A stretch of DNA of 64,000 bases, taken from positions 1-64,000 of the forward strand of contig JAKOUY010000006.1 in assembly GCA_029782355.1 (NCBI GenBank), given 5' to 3'. The notes under the pieces were generated by a model. It was not told where the DNA came from and did not search any database. It worked only from the letters and a program-made list of their open reading frames with translations. The stretch comes from Actinomycetes bacterium (GTDB lineage Bacteria > Actinomycetota > Acidimicrobiia > Acidimicrobiales > Ilumatobacteraceae). A program made the position numbers and the translations under genes. Below are positions 23,842-31,769 of this stretch, in pieces. Within the stretch, counting starts at the first letter, position 1. Every line of letters starts with the position of its first letter.

Positions 23842-24518
23842 CGGGGCCGCCTGGCGTCCCACAGCACGGGGTGGATCACGTAGTGCGGCGGGTGGTCGGC
23901 GAGGCACGCGGCCGGGTCCGGCATGAGGTTCCACGCCTCCGACGCGACGGCGATCAGCAGGTTCTGCGCGTACCAATTCTCCACCCGGGAGTCGTGCCAC
24001 AACCGGCGGCGGAGGTAGCCGCTCGCGGTGTAGCCGTGCTCGGCGAACGCCGACGCCCACCAGTCGGGCGGCTGCTCGTTCAGGTGGCCGGTGCCACCCT
24101 GGCCGGGGATCGCCGCGGAGAACGCCACGATCGGAGCGAGGGCGCACAGGTCGGCGACGAACCCCGCCGCCCGTTCCGGCGGTAGGTGCTCGGCGACCTC
24201 CAGCGACACGGCGAGGTCGAACGGGCCGAGGTCGTCCTCGACCGTGAACGGCGCGCGCAGGTCGGCGTGTACGAACCCGAGCCCGGGCTCCTGGCCGTCG
24301 TCCACGTCGTAGTCCACGCCGAGCGCCGCACCCCCGAGCGGAGCGAGCCGCGCAGCGAACTCCCGAGCCCACCACCCCTCGCCGCACCCCACGTCGACCA
24401 CCCGCCGCACGTGGGGGAACTCGGCGAGGAGCATCGGGACCACCACCCGCGCCGACCGCTGCGTGCCCTCCCGGATCGCGTCACGGATAGCCGGGGTGAA
24501 CCCGGTCACCCCGGTCAC
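23838..24518 (-). CDS. class I SAM-dependent methyltransferase
   Basis: 226 residues, GTG 24518 in GTGA overlap. Motif I VVDVGCGEGWWAREFA at residues ~40, then LGVDYD, and LAVSLEVAEHLPPERAAGFV typical of small-molecule/sugar methyltransferases. The later PGQGGTGHLNEQPPDWWASA segment is seen in methyltransferases that accompany glycosyltransferases. It probably methylates the glycan made by its neighbours. Confidence 0.8.
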   Translation of the reverse strand: MTGVTGFTPAIRDAIREGTQRSARVVVPMLLAEFPHVRRVVDVGCGEGWWAREFAARLAPLGGAALGVDYDVDDGQEPGLGFVHADLRAPFTVEDDLGPFDLAVSLEVAEHLPPERAAGFVADLCALAPIVAFSAAIPGQGGTGHLNEQPPDWWASAFAEHGYTASGYLRRRLWHDSRVENWYAQNLLIAVASEAWNLMPDPAACLADHPPHYVIHPVLWDARRPR

Positions 24519-24919
24519 AGGGTCGCTCGCCGGTCGAACTCGGCGAGGTCGGCGAGCACCCGGTCCGCGATCCGCTCGGCCTCCGCCTGCTGCTCCGCCG
24601 TCACGGCCACCCGGAACGCGCCGCCACCGAACATGGCGTGCCCGACGGCGTTCACCGCCACCGAGCGGCGCGGGTCCGCTGACGGCGGTTCGGCGTGCAC
24701 CACTCGCCCCAGGAACTCCGCACACTGGCAGCCGCGCACCGGCGACCACGACGGGCACACCGACTCGTAGCCGGGGTGCCCGCACGGCTCGTTCTCCGGG
24801 CCGTGCTCCGTTCCCGGCGGCCACTCGCGCGCGCCCGTCACCCACCCTCCGCAGGTGGTGCACACCTTGTACGGGTCGGCGAACGTGACCACCGTGTAGG
24901 TGCTCGTCGTCGTGTGCAT
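24515..24919 (-). CDS. hypothetical protein with CxxC zinc motif
   Basis: 134 residues, ATG 24919. CTTCGGWV near residue 20 and CGHPGYESVCPSWSPVRGCQC look like two metal sites; the C-terminal half is helical. It lies between two glycosyltransferase genes. Function unknown. Confidence 0.6.
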   Translation of the reverse strand: MHTTTSTYTVVTFADPYKVCTTCGGWVTGAREWPPGTEHGPENEPCGHPGYESVCPSWSPVRGCQCAEFLGRVVHAEPPSADPRRSVAVNAVGHAMFGGGAFRVAVTAEQQAEAERIADRVLADLAEFDRRATL

Positions 24920-24933
24920 TCGTCGCTCCTCGC

Positions 24934-25635
24934 TCAGTAGCCGGTGCCGACTCGTTCGGCCCCGATGTGTGTCACCCACTCGCCCGAGTCGCGCGCGCCC
25001 CAATACGCGAACCGGAGCGCCGGATCGGTGAGGAGCCGGTGGGTGAACTCGCCCTCCGACAACGCGCCCGAGGGCCACCCCCGCTCGATCAGGTCGGCCC
25101 GGTACAGGCTCGGGTTCGTGGTGAAGAAGAGCCGGTGCTCCAGCCACCGGTGCCCGGCCGCGTCGTGGTGCTCGGCGTACTCGTCGGGGTGCATCTCCAC
25201 GACCCCGCCCGCCTCACGTTCGGCGGCGTTCCACGGCTGGCGGCGGAGCGCGATCTGCGCCAGGTGCGGCCGGTCGGCGAGCACCGCGGCGAGGGCGTCG
25301 AGGTCCACGTCGTGCTCGAAGAGGAAGTCGTCCTCCAGGTGGAACACGTGGGTCACCTGGTCGCCGGTGGTGGTGGCGTTCCACGCGGCGAGGTAGTCCC
25401 ACGCGTGGGCGATCGCCCCACCGAACCCGCGGCGCACCGCGTTCGCCGAGGCGGTCGGTAGGACCTCCCACTCGGGGTAGCGGATGCGGAGCGACCGGAC
25501 GTGCTCGGGGTTGCCCGTGTCATCGTGCATCACCTGCAGCACCGGGCCCGAGTGGTGCACCCGTTCCCGGTACGAGTGGAGCGTCTGGCGGAGCAGGTCA
25601 TCACGGCCATCGGTGAACACGATCACGGCGAGCAC
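24934..25635 (-). CDS. glycosyltransferase-like protein
   Basis: 233 residues; GTG 25635 overlaps the end of the upstream gene by 13 nt. It starts LAVIVFTDGRDDLLRQTLHS and has VTHVFHLEDDFLFEHDVDLD with the DD motif of GT-A enzymes, then LFFTTNPSLYRADLIERGWP. Fits the phage GT-A group. Substrates unknown. Confidence 0.75.
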   Translation of the reverse strand: MLAVIVFTDGRDDLLRQTLHSYRERVHHSGPVLQVMHDDTGNPEHVRSLRIRYPEWEVLPTASANAVRRGFGGAIAHAWDYLAAWNATTTGDQVTHVFHLEDDFLFEHDVDLDALAAVLADRPHLAQIALRRQPWNAAEREAGGVVEMHPDEYAEHHDAAGHRWLEHRLFFTTNPSLYRADLIERGWPSGALSEGEFTHRLLTDPALRFAYWGARDSGEWVTHIGAERVGTGY

Positions 25636-25919
25636 GTGGGAGCCTCCGGGTAGGTGGGGTCGAGGATGCGGGCGAGGTCGGGGGCGTGCTCGGCGGCCGA
25701 GGCCAGCGCCGAGCGGAGCGTCGCGCCAGCACCGAGCGAGCAGCCCTCGGGCCACATGGCCCACTCCGACAGGGACCGGAACAGCCGCTGGTCGTTCGGG
25801 CCGAGGCGGACCCACACGCGCCACCCGCCGTGGAGCGAGGACACCCCGGCGACGACCTCGCCGCGGCCGAGCACCGCACGGAGTGCGGCGAGTCGGCGGT
25901 GCAACGCCCGGCCCGTCAC
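25623..25919 (-). CDS. hypothetical protein
   Basis: 98 residues, GTG 25919 in GTGA overlap. Contains ALHRRLAALRAVLGRGEVVA and GGWRVWVRLGPNDQRLFRSL. No family recognised. Between glycosyltransferase genes. Confidence 0.6.
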   Translation of the reverse strand: MTGRALHRRLAALRAVLGRGEVVAGVSSLHGGWRVWVRLGPNDQRLFRSLSEWAMWPEGCSLGAGATLRSALASAAEHAPDLARILDPTYPEAPTCSP

Positions 25920-26566
25920 GCGTTCACCAGGCGGCCAGCACGTAGGAACCCGTGCCAGGTGGGCTTGGCGATCGACCCGGCCCCGGCGGCGCACGTGTCG
26001 CCGTCCTTGTCCACGGTGAGCGTGCACGGGATCGCCCGGGGGTCGCCGTGACGGACCCAGCAGTAGTGGGCGTCGTCGTCGGGTCGGGTGCAGTTACTCG
26101 CCCGGAGGTCCGGCATCCAATCGTCGCCGAGGCCCGCCGGGCGGCCGTCGCCGCGTGGGGTGCGGACGACGAGGCAGATCCCGTCGGGCCCCTTCCGCGG
26201 GTACCAGTAGGCGTCCCACATCGCGCCGGGCGGAGCGTCGCGGAGCACCCCCGACCAGCGGCCGTCGGCGGCCAGGTGGATCGGGTCCTGGTTCACCTGC
26301 CACGCATCCTCCGCACGGAACACGTCGGCGCACGCGTCACACGACGTGGGCCAGCGCGGGTCGTCGCGGTAGTCGGCCGGGTCGATCGCCGCGATGAGCC
26401 CGTCGTCGTGGTGCACCGTCGGCACCCCGTCGGCGATCACCACCGACGCGTTGTGGTATCCCGCCGGACCCGGGCACGGACGCCCCGCCGACGAGTAGAC
26501 GAACCGGCGGAGCGACACGCGAGCGAGGCCCGACGGTGCGGTCCAGAAGCACTCCCACTCGGTCAC
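25916..26566 (-). CDS. conserved actinophage protein (WVRHGDP-type)
   Basis: 216 residues, GTG 26566 in GTGA overlap with the glycosyltransferase above. The C-terminal part (SNCTRPDDDAHYCWVRHGDP, then CAAGAGSIAKPTWHGFLRAG) is a pattern I associate with actinophage hypothetical proteins located near glycosyltransferases; conserved Cys and His residues suggest a metal site. Function unknown. Confidence 0.7.
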   Translation of the reverse strand: MTEWECFWTAPSGLARVSLRRFVYSSAGRPCPGPAGYHNASVVIADGVPTVHHDDGLIAAIDPADYRDDPRWPTSCDACADVFRAEDAWQVNQDPIHLAADGRWSGVLRDAPPGAMWDAYWYPRKGPDGICLVVRTPRGDGRPAGLGDDWMPDLRASNCTRPDDDAHYCWVRHGDPRAIPCTLTVDKDGDTCAAGAGSIAKPTWHGFLRAGRLVNA

Positions 26567-28077
26567 TCGTCCCACCCCCCACGGGCGGCGTGCTCCTCCG
26601 CCCGGATCGCATCGTAGGTTGCGCGCGCCTCGGGCCCGGCGTTCCGTGACCCCGGCCGACGGTGCGCCCGGTACACCGCGCCCGGCACGTCCACCAGCGG
26701 AGCGCCGAGGGTTTCACACCGGAGCCACAACGCCCAATCCTCGTAGATCGGCCAGCGTGGGTCGAACCCGCCCGCCTCGGCGAACAGCGCCCGGTGGACA
26801 AGCGTGCCGACCACCGCCCGGTTGATCACGTGTAGCGGCCGCCCGTCGTTGAGCACCCGAGCCCGGCCGGGTCGCCCCGAACCGTCCACGTACCGGACCG
26901 CCGGGACGAGCAACGGTGGCACCCTCGGGGAGAACGGGTCCGGCTCGGCGTAGTGGCACGCGTCGCCGTCCTGGCACGGGCACGTGTAGTCGAACCCCGG
27001 GCAGACCGGTGCAGCGGCCGCCATCGCCGCCATGTAGCCCGGCTCGATCTCGTCGTCCGCATCGAGGAAGCACAACCACTCCGACCGCGCCAGGTCCGCC
27101 CCCATGTTGCGGACCTCGGCGAGCGACCCGTGCGGATCGTGGACCTGCACCACCCGATCCGGCGCGACCTCACGGAGCGCCGACGGCACCGCCCGCTCCT
27201 GGGCGAGCCGTTCCCACCGGGCGTCGCCGAACGTCGCCACGATCACCGTGACATCGATCGGCGGCACCGCGCCCGGCGGAACCTCGGGCACGTCGTCGGG
27301 ACGGGCCGACACCCGAGGCCGCCGCGACCGGACCGACACCTGGTGGATCGTCTGCGCTCGCCGAGCACGCGGCCGCACGTGCCGCCACAGGTGCATCCGC
27401 GACTCGAACAGGCGGCGGCCTTGCGCCATCCGGTCGGGCTGGCGGGCGTCGCTCGCGTCGGCGGGCCGCTTCCCCCAATTCGGGTGCAGGTGCTCGACCC
27501 GGGAGTCGGTCGCGTGGGCGTACACGTGGCGGGCCTTCGCCGTCGCCACGAACTCGTCGTCCACGAACTCGTGCCAGTACCCCTCATGGAGCACCCGGCC
27601 CGGTTCGTCGGCGGTGCCGAGCCGGTCCACGTAGTCGCGGGTCACCGCCGTGTGCGTCGAGTGGCGGCCCGACATGGTGCGCGGGTTGCTCCCGTCGTTC
27701 GTGCCCACCACCTGCGCGCCCTCGGCGATCGCTCGGGCGATCGGCCGCCACCACCCCGGCTGGAACACGATGTCGGTGGCACCGAGGAACAGGACCGGGG
27801 CATCGCCTAGGAGGTAGCCCATGTTCACCTTGCGGGCGTAGTCGCCGGGCGTGCCACCCTCCCACGGCGCGACGTGGACGACGAGGCCGGGCCGAAACCC
27901 TCCACCGCCCATCGCCGTGAGGACGGAGTGCAGGTCAGTGAGCCCCGCCGGGTCGTTCGGGCTCACGATCAGCCGGAGCCGCCAGTCGCAGGGCGTCGTG
28001 TCGGCGAGCGAGTCGTAGAGCCCGGCCAGGAGTTCCGGGCGTCCCCACACGGGGACGATCACGTCGAGGTCGATCAC
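26563..28077 (-). CDS. two-domain (tandem GT2) glycosyltransferase
   Basis: 504 residues, GTG 28077 in GTGA overlap with the AAA gene. Domain 1 starts DLDVIVPVWGRPELLAGLYD and has APVLFLGATDIVFQPGWWRP; domain 2 starts IDVTVIVATFGDARWERLAQ and has SEWLCFLDADDEIEPGYMAA with a clear DxDD site, then PIYEDWALWLRCETLGAPLV. The linker is Arg-rich. The frame is continuous through the junction, so this is a true fusion and could carry out two successive transfers. Domain 1 lacks an obvious DxD. Confidence 0.8.
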   Translation of the reverse strand: MIDLDVIVPVWGRPELLAGLYDSLADTTPCDWRLRLIVSPNDPAGLTDLHSVLTAMGGGGFRPGLVVHVAPWEGGTPGDYARKVNMGYLLGDAPVLFLGATDIVFQPGWWRPIARAIAEGAQVVGTNDGSNPRTMSGRHSTHTAVTRDYVDRLGTADEPGRVLHEGYWHEFVDDEFVATAKARHVYAHATDSRVEHLHPNWGKRPADASDARQPDRMAQGRRLFESRMHLWRHVRPRARRAQTIHQVSVRSRRPRVSARPDDVPEVPPGAVPPIDVTVIVATFGDARWERLAQERAVPSALREVAPDRVVQVHDPHGSLAEVRNMGADLARSEWLCFLDADDEIEPGYMAAMAAAAPVCPGFDYTCPCQDGDACHYAEPDPFSPRVPPLLVPAVRYVDGSGRPGRARVLNDGRPLHVINRAVVGTLVHRALFAEAGGFDPRWPIYEDWALWLRCETLGAPLVDVPGAVYRAHRRPGSRNAGPEARATYDAIRAEEHAARGGWDE

Positions 28078-29411
28078 CCTCGCCCGCCTACCCTGTCCGC
28101 GGCCGAATCGTCCATCGCCCGGAGTACCCGCTCCACCATCGCCGACCGAGCCAGCCCCGGCGAATGGAGGAACGGCTTGGCCGCCTCCAACAGGTCGGCG
28201 TGCGCGAGCCTGGCGTCGCCGAGCGTCAGCGACGCCTCGCCCGGAGTGCCGGTCACCAGGTCCACCAGCCGTCGGGCCTGGTCGTCGTCCAACAGCCCGA
28301 ACTCGGCCAGCACGTCCGCACGGCCAGCACGGCGGAGCGCCGGGTCCAGCGCCGCGAGGTTGTTCGTGGTCATCATCGTGACCAGCCCATGCGGCGTCGT
28401 GAACCCGTCCAACGCGTTCAGTAGCCCCGACAGGGACACCCGCCGGGATTCGTCGGTGCGGTGCGTCGCCGCGTGCACCACGTCGATGTCCTCCATGACC
28501 AGCATCGAGCGGGCGCTCACGTCGGCGAGCATCGAGAGGAGGTTCGTGTCGGCCTCCAAATCCGAGAGGGACAAGAAGTAGACGTCGAGCCCGTAGTGCG
28601 CAGCGAGTGCCTTGGCGGCGGAGGTCTTGCCGGTACCCGGCGGACCGTGGAACAGGTAGCCGCGGTGCCACGGGATACCGACCGCGTTGTAGCGCGCCTC
28701 CGACGCGATGAAGGTCCCGAGGTCGGCGACGATCCGGTCGAGCATCCCGTCGGCCAGGATCACCGTCGAGAGGTTCCGCTGCGGGGCGTCCTGCACTCGG
28801 GTCCATCCGCCCCACCGTGCGGCGGTCCACATGCGCGGTGTCCGCTGCTCGGCCTGCCGTTCGTCGGCGAGCCCGGCGAGGAACCCGAGCACCGCGTCGC
28901 GCGCTGCGGCCCCGTGGCAGGTGAACACGATCTGGTAGAGGGTGCGGGTCCAGTCCGTTCCCGAGTTCACCGAGAGGCTGAACCCCTCGGCCCGGGCGGA
29001 GCGTTCGACCTTCACGTGGACCCGGTGGCCGTCCACGATCACGGGCTGTTCGCGGCTCCCGTCGTAGTGGAGCCGCACCCGCCGCGGTTCGGGCGGCCGT
29101 CCATCCTCCGGCGTGCTGTCGTGCGTCAGCGACCGGGTGCTCACGGCGACGCTCCGCCGACGGTTCGCCGGGACGTGCTCGACCATCCAGTCGTGCACCG
29201 CGTCGTAGATATCGTCCTCGGCGGGCACCGTTACCGTGTACGCGATCCGTTCCCGGCTCCACGTCCAAGCCTTTCGGCCGACCTCCCACGCGGCGAGGCC
29301 CGCCGTGGCGTACCGGGCGGCACGACGGGCACGCGGTCCGGCCGCGGTCGCGAGCAGATCGCGTACCCACGTCGGCGACCCGCCGTCCTGGCGGATCGCG
29401 ACCTGACTCAC
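28074..29411 (-). CDS. BCS1-type AAA+ ATPase
   Basis: 445 residues, GTG 29411 in GTGA overlap. Residues ~55-230 form a BCS1_N-like region; from YNAVGIPWHRGYLFHGPPGT onward it is a BCS1 AAA+ domain: Walker A GPPGTGKT (~256-263), Walker B MLVMEDID (~303-310), sensor TTNNLAALDPALRRAGRADV with the arginine finger. A weak hydrophobic patch near residues 34-45 may replace the transmembrane helix of mitochondrial BCS1. BCS1 proteins translocate folded proteins; bacterial homologues are little studied. It lies between a DUF-like gene and the glycosyltransferases, so a role in secretion or remodelling is possible. Confidence 0.85.
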   Translation of the reverse strand: MSQVAIRQDGGSPTWVRDLLATAAGPRARRAARYATAGLAAWEVGRKAWTWSRERIAYTVTVPAEDDIYDAVHDWMVEHVPANRRRSVAVSTRSLTHDSTPEDGRPPEPRRVRLHYDGSREQPVIVDGHRVHVKVERSARAEGFSLSVNSGTDWTRTLYQIVFTCHGAAARDAVLGFLAGLADERQAEQRTPRMWTAARWGGWTRVQDAPQRNLSTVILADGMLDRIVADLGTFIASEARYNAVGIPWHRGYLFHGPPGTGKTSAAKALAAHYGLDVYFLSLSDLEADTNLLSMLADVSARSMLVMEDIDVVHAATHRTDESRRVSLSGLLNALDGFTTPHGLVTMMTTNNLAALDPALRRAGRADVLAEFGLLDDDQARRLVDLVTGTPGEASLTLGDARLAHADLLEAAKPFLHSPGLARSAMVERVLRAMDDSAADRVGGRG

Positions 29412-30301
29412 GGCCGGGCCCCCGTGTCGGTCACGCCTCTCCCGCGGCGCACCCGGGTCCGGTACACCGTCGCCACCACCGCGGCGACCGCTTCCTCGGC
29501 CCACCGCTCACCCGGCAAGTACTCGGCCGCCGTGCGCGTGATCGTGCACCCCGTCCCGTAGATCCGGTCCTGGCCGTCGTAGAAGTCCGACTCGGAGTTG
29601 CCCGGCACCGGCACCCCGTCGGGGATGCTCACGTCAGCGCTCCACGTCGTGTGCACGTTCCACGGGCACACCCAGCGGAACCGGCGCGACGCCGTGCGGG
29701 TGAGCGAGTACGGGCCGACGACGAGCGCCCACCGCTCCCGGTGGAGCGTCACCACCGCCGGGTACTCGCCCTCGGGCATCGGGATCGCCCGGTGGGCGTG
29801 CGCGACCTCCTCCGACGCGATCCGGGAGCGGTGCACCTTCCACCAGGTGAGGTCGTTGCGGCGGAGCCGTTCCGGCCACGACGCGTACCGCTCCCATGAT
29901 TGCGGGTCGGGGCCGAGGCACCACCGGACACCGGTCGGGTTCACCGCCACGTCGAACCGGACCGGCGGCAGGCGGAGCGAACCCCACCGCCACCACCGCG
30001 ACCGCTCGCCGCTCGGGTGGCGGCTCACCGTCACCTTCCAGTAGTGGGCGAGGACCTTGCCGAGCGAGTACGCCACGTCGAGGGTTTCCTCGCCGGTAGT
30101 GCTCACCTTCAGCCGGAGGGCGTCGTGGTGCTTCGCCCGGAAGTGCGCCCACTCCAACCCGAACTCCACGACGAGCGGGGCCTCGTCGCGTGGCGTCGGG
30201 GGCTCGCCGAAGTGGAACCAGCGGACCAGCCGGGCGTAGCGCCACCCGCGGCCCTTGCCGTCCTCCACCGTGTAGAACCCGTGGCTACGAAACCGCCCCA
30301 T
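29408..30301 (-). CDS. conserved hypothetical protein next to BCS1 ATPase
   Basis: 297 residues, ATG 30301. Tryptophan- and arginine-rich, with VAYSLGKVLAHYWKVTVSRH, RWWRWGSLRLPPVRFDVAVN, and FRWVCPWNVHTTWSADVSIP. No domain recognised. Its stop overlaps the AAA start, so the two are translationally coupled and may be a functional pair. Confidence 0.7.
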   Translation of the reverse strand: MGRFRSHGFYTVEDGKGRGWRYARLVRWFHFGEPPTPRDEAPLVVEFGLEWAHFRAKHHDALRLKVSTTGEETLDVAYSLGKVLAHYWKVTVSRHPSGERSRWWRWGSLRLPPVRFDVAVNPTGVRWCLGPDPQSWERYASWPERLRRNDLTWWKVHRSRIASEEVAHAHRAIPMPEGEYPAVVTLHRERWALVVGPYSLTRTASRRFRWVCPWNVHTTWSADVSIPDGVPVPGNSESDFYDGQDRIYGTGCTITRTAAEYLPGERWAEEAVAAVVATVYRTRVRRGRGVTDTGARP

Positions 30302-30446
30302 CTTGGGCCTCCTCGATCGGGATCGTCCACGACGATCCGCACCGCCAGCACGTCGCCGCGGTGCCGTTCACCGTCACCTGGCCGCCGTCGTACGGGCACA
30401 CCGGCGAACCGTCCACCGTGCGGAGCGGTTCGGCCGGGCGTGCCAC
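30285..30446 (-). CDS. 53-residue zinc-ribbon protein
   Basis: GTG 30446 to TAG 30285, overlapping the start of the next gene by 17 nt. VCPYDGG...ATCWRCGSSW provides C-x(n)-CxxC for one zinc ion. The ribosome-binding site is weak. Probably real because the cysteines and codon pattern are ordered. Confidence 0.5.
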   Translation of the reverse strand: MARPAEPLRTVDGSPVCPYDGGQVTVNGTAATCWRCGSSWTIPIEEAQDGAVS

Positions 30447-30455
30447 GACGCGCGC

Positions 30456-30761
30456 CTACAGGTCCAGCAGCCGCAGGATCGTGCGGAGCCGATCGGCCTT
30501 CGCGCGCAACGCGGCGGAGTGGGAGTGCATCCGGGCGACGGCCGACGAACGGGCGTCGACCTCGGCGAGCACGGCGCGGCCGTCGAGCGCCTCGGACGGC
30601 TCGGGCCGCAGGTAGTCGGTGAGCCGCTGCTCCAGCGTGGCGATCACCGAGCCGAGGTCGGCCTCGGCTTCCTGGGCCTCGGCGAACGCCAGGTCGAACG
30701 GCGAGGACGGCGACACCGGGGTGTAGGTGCCGTCGTCGGGGTAGTCGAGTGCTGCGTCCAT
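30456..30761 (-). CDS. hypothetical helical protein
   Basis: 101 residues, ATG 30761 after GGAGGTTCCGAC. C-terminal two thirds form coiled-coil-like helices (AEADLGSVIATLEQRLTDYL, SAVARMHSHSAALRAKADRL). Function unknown. Confidence 0.65.
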   Translation of the reverse strand: MDAALDYPDDGTYTPVSPSSPFDLAFAEAQEAEADLGSVIATLEQRLTDYLRPEPSEALDGRAVLAEVDARSSAVARMHSHSAALRAKADRLRTILRLLDL

Positions 30762-30807
30762 GTCGGAACCTCCGGTGGATGATGGACGGGTTGGGACCTC
30801 GGGGACG

Positions 30808-31257
30808 TTACCGCGCGGGAGTGGACCCCTCGGGGGATGCTCGCCACGTCCGGTGCTCGGTCCCCCGCGGGTGCGGGCCGAGCGTGCACGCCTCCAAGTA
30901 GCAGCGGCTCGTCGGGTCGGCGTCGCCCGCCTCACGGAACGGCACCTCGTCGGCCTCGCCGTCGTCGTCCACGAACTCGAACGTGTCGGCGAACGGCTCC
31001 GGCTTGCACGGGTACCACTCGCCCCGCGTGCCACGGATGAGCCAGTCGGTGCGGGGGCCGAGCATGTCGCCCTCCAGCGTCACGACCACGATCGACCGTT
31101 CACCCGAGAGGCCCCGATCCGTGAGCCGCCACCGGCCCTCCAGGTACGCGTCGCGCACCGGCTCTGGTAGGTCCTCCCACCGTCCCGCCTCGGCGATCGC
31201 GACCAGCGCAGCGATCGGCCAGGCGTCCACCACCACCGGCCGCTTGCGGAACTTCAC
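30808..31257 (-). CDS. phage conserved protein (PGDYIIRG-type)
   Basis: 149 residues, GTG 31257 in GTGA overlap. MKFRKRPVVVDAWPIA and 'GPRTDWLIRGTRGEWYPCKP' followed by DTFEFVDDD match the widespread small phage protein whose core reads PGDYIIRGVKGE-YPC-P. Its function is unknown in any phage I know of. Confidence 0.8.
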   Translation of the reverse strand: MKFRKRPVVVDAWPIAALVAIAEAGRWEDLPEPVRDAYLEGRWRLTDRGLSGERSIVVVTLEGDMLGPRTDWLIRGTRGEWYPCKPEPFADTFEFVDDDGEADEVPFREAGDADPTSRCYLEACTLGPHPRGTEHRTWRASPEGSTPAR

Positions 31258-31520
31258 CGGGGCTCCCGGCGCGCGCACGCCTCGATGCGGACCCCGAGCC
31301 CGGCACGGAACGCGGCCGACCCCTCGGGCCCGTGCACCTCCACGATCTGCCAGTCGAGCCACAGGGCGAGCACCGCCGCCGCGGCTCGGGCCTCGTCGGC
31401 CGTCAGGGCGTCCAGGTAGCGGCCGACGAGCGTCGGGTCGCCCGGGCTCGCCGCCGCCGCCGACAGGACCCCGAGGGCGTGCCGCTGGTCCTCGGGCGTC
31501 AGGAGCCGCGGGGTGGTCAC
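31254..31520 (-). CDS. hypothetical protein
   Basis: 88 residues, GTG 31520 in GTGA overlap. Helical (LTPEDQRHALGVLSAAAASP, ADEARAAAAVLALWLDWQIV). Between the portal gene and the PGDYIIRG-type gene. Function unknown. Confidence 0.6.
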   Translation of the reverse strand: MTTPRLLTPEDQRHALGVLSAAAASPGDPTLVGRYLDALTADEARAAAAVLALWLDWQIVEVHGPEGSAAFRAGLGVRIEACARREPR

Positions 31521-31762
31521 GGCTGCACCTGCACGGCCAACCAGCCGGGCCCGTTGTCGGCCACCGTGAACCGGTGGCCCGCTTCCATGAGCCGGACCAG
31601 CATCTCGGCCGTGTCCTCCCCCACCAGCACCGTGACCGGCCGCTCCTCGGGCGGCAGGGTGAGGGCGTAGACCATCCCGACCTGCACGCCTCGCGTGAAC
31701 TCGGGATCGTCGGAGTCGAACGGGAGGACCAGCGCGAACTCGTCCTCGGGTTCGGTCGGCAC
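31517..31762 (-). CDS. hypothetical protein
   Basis: 81 residues, GTG 31762, just after the portal-MuF stop. EDEFALVLPFDSDDPEFTRG and VTVLVGEDTAEMLVRLMEAG suggest a small alpha/beta protein. Function unknown. Confidence 0.6.
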   Translation of the reverse strand: MPTEPEDEFALVLPFDSDDPEFTRGVQVGMVYALTLPPEERPVTVLVGEDTAEMLVRLMEAGHRFTVADNGPGWLAVQVQP

Positions 31763-31769
31763 CGTCGGG

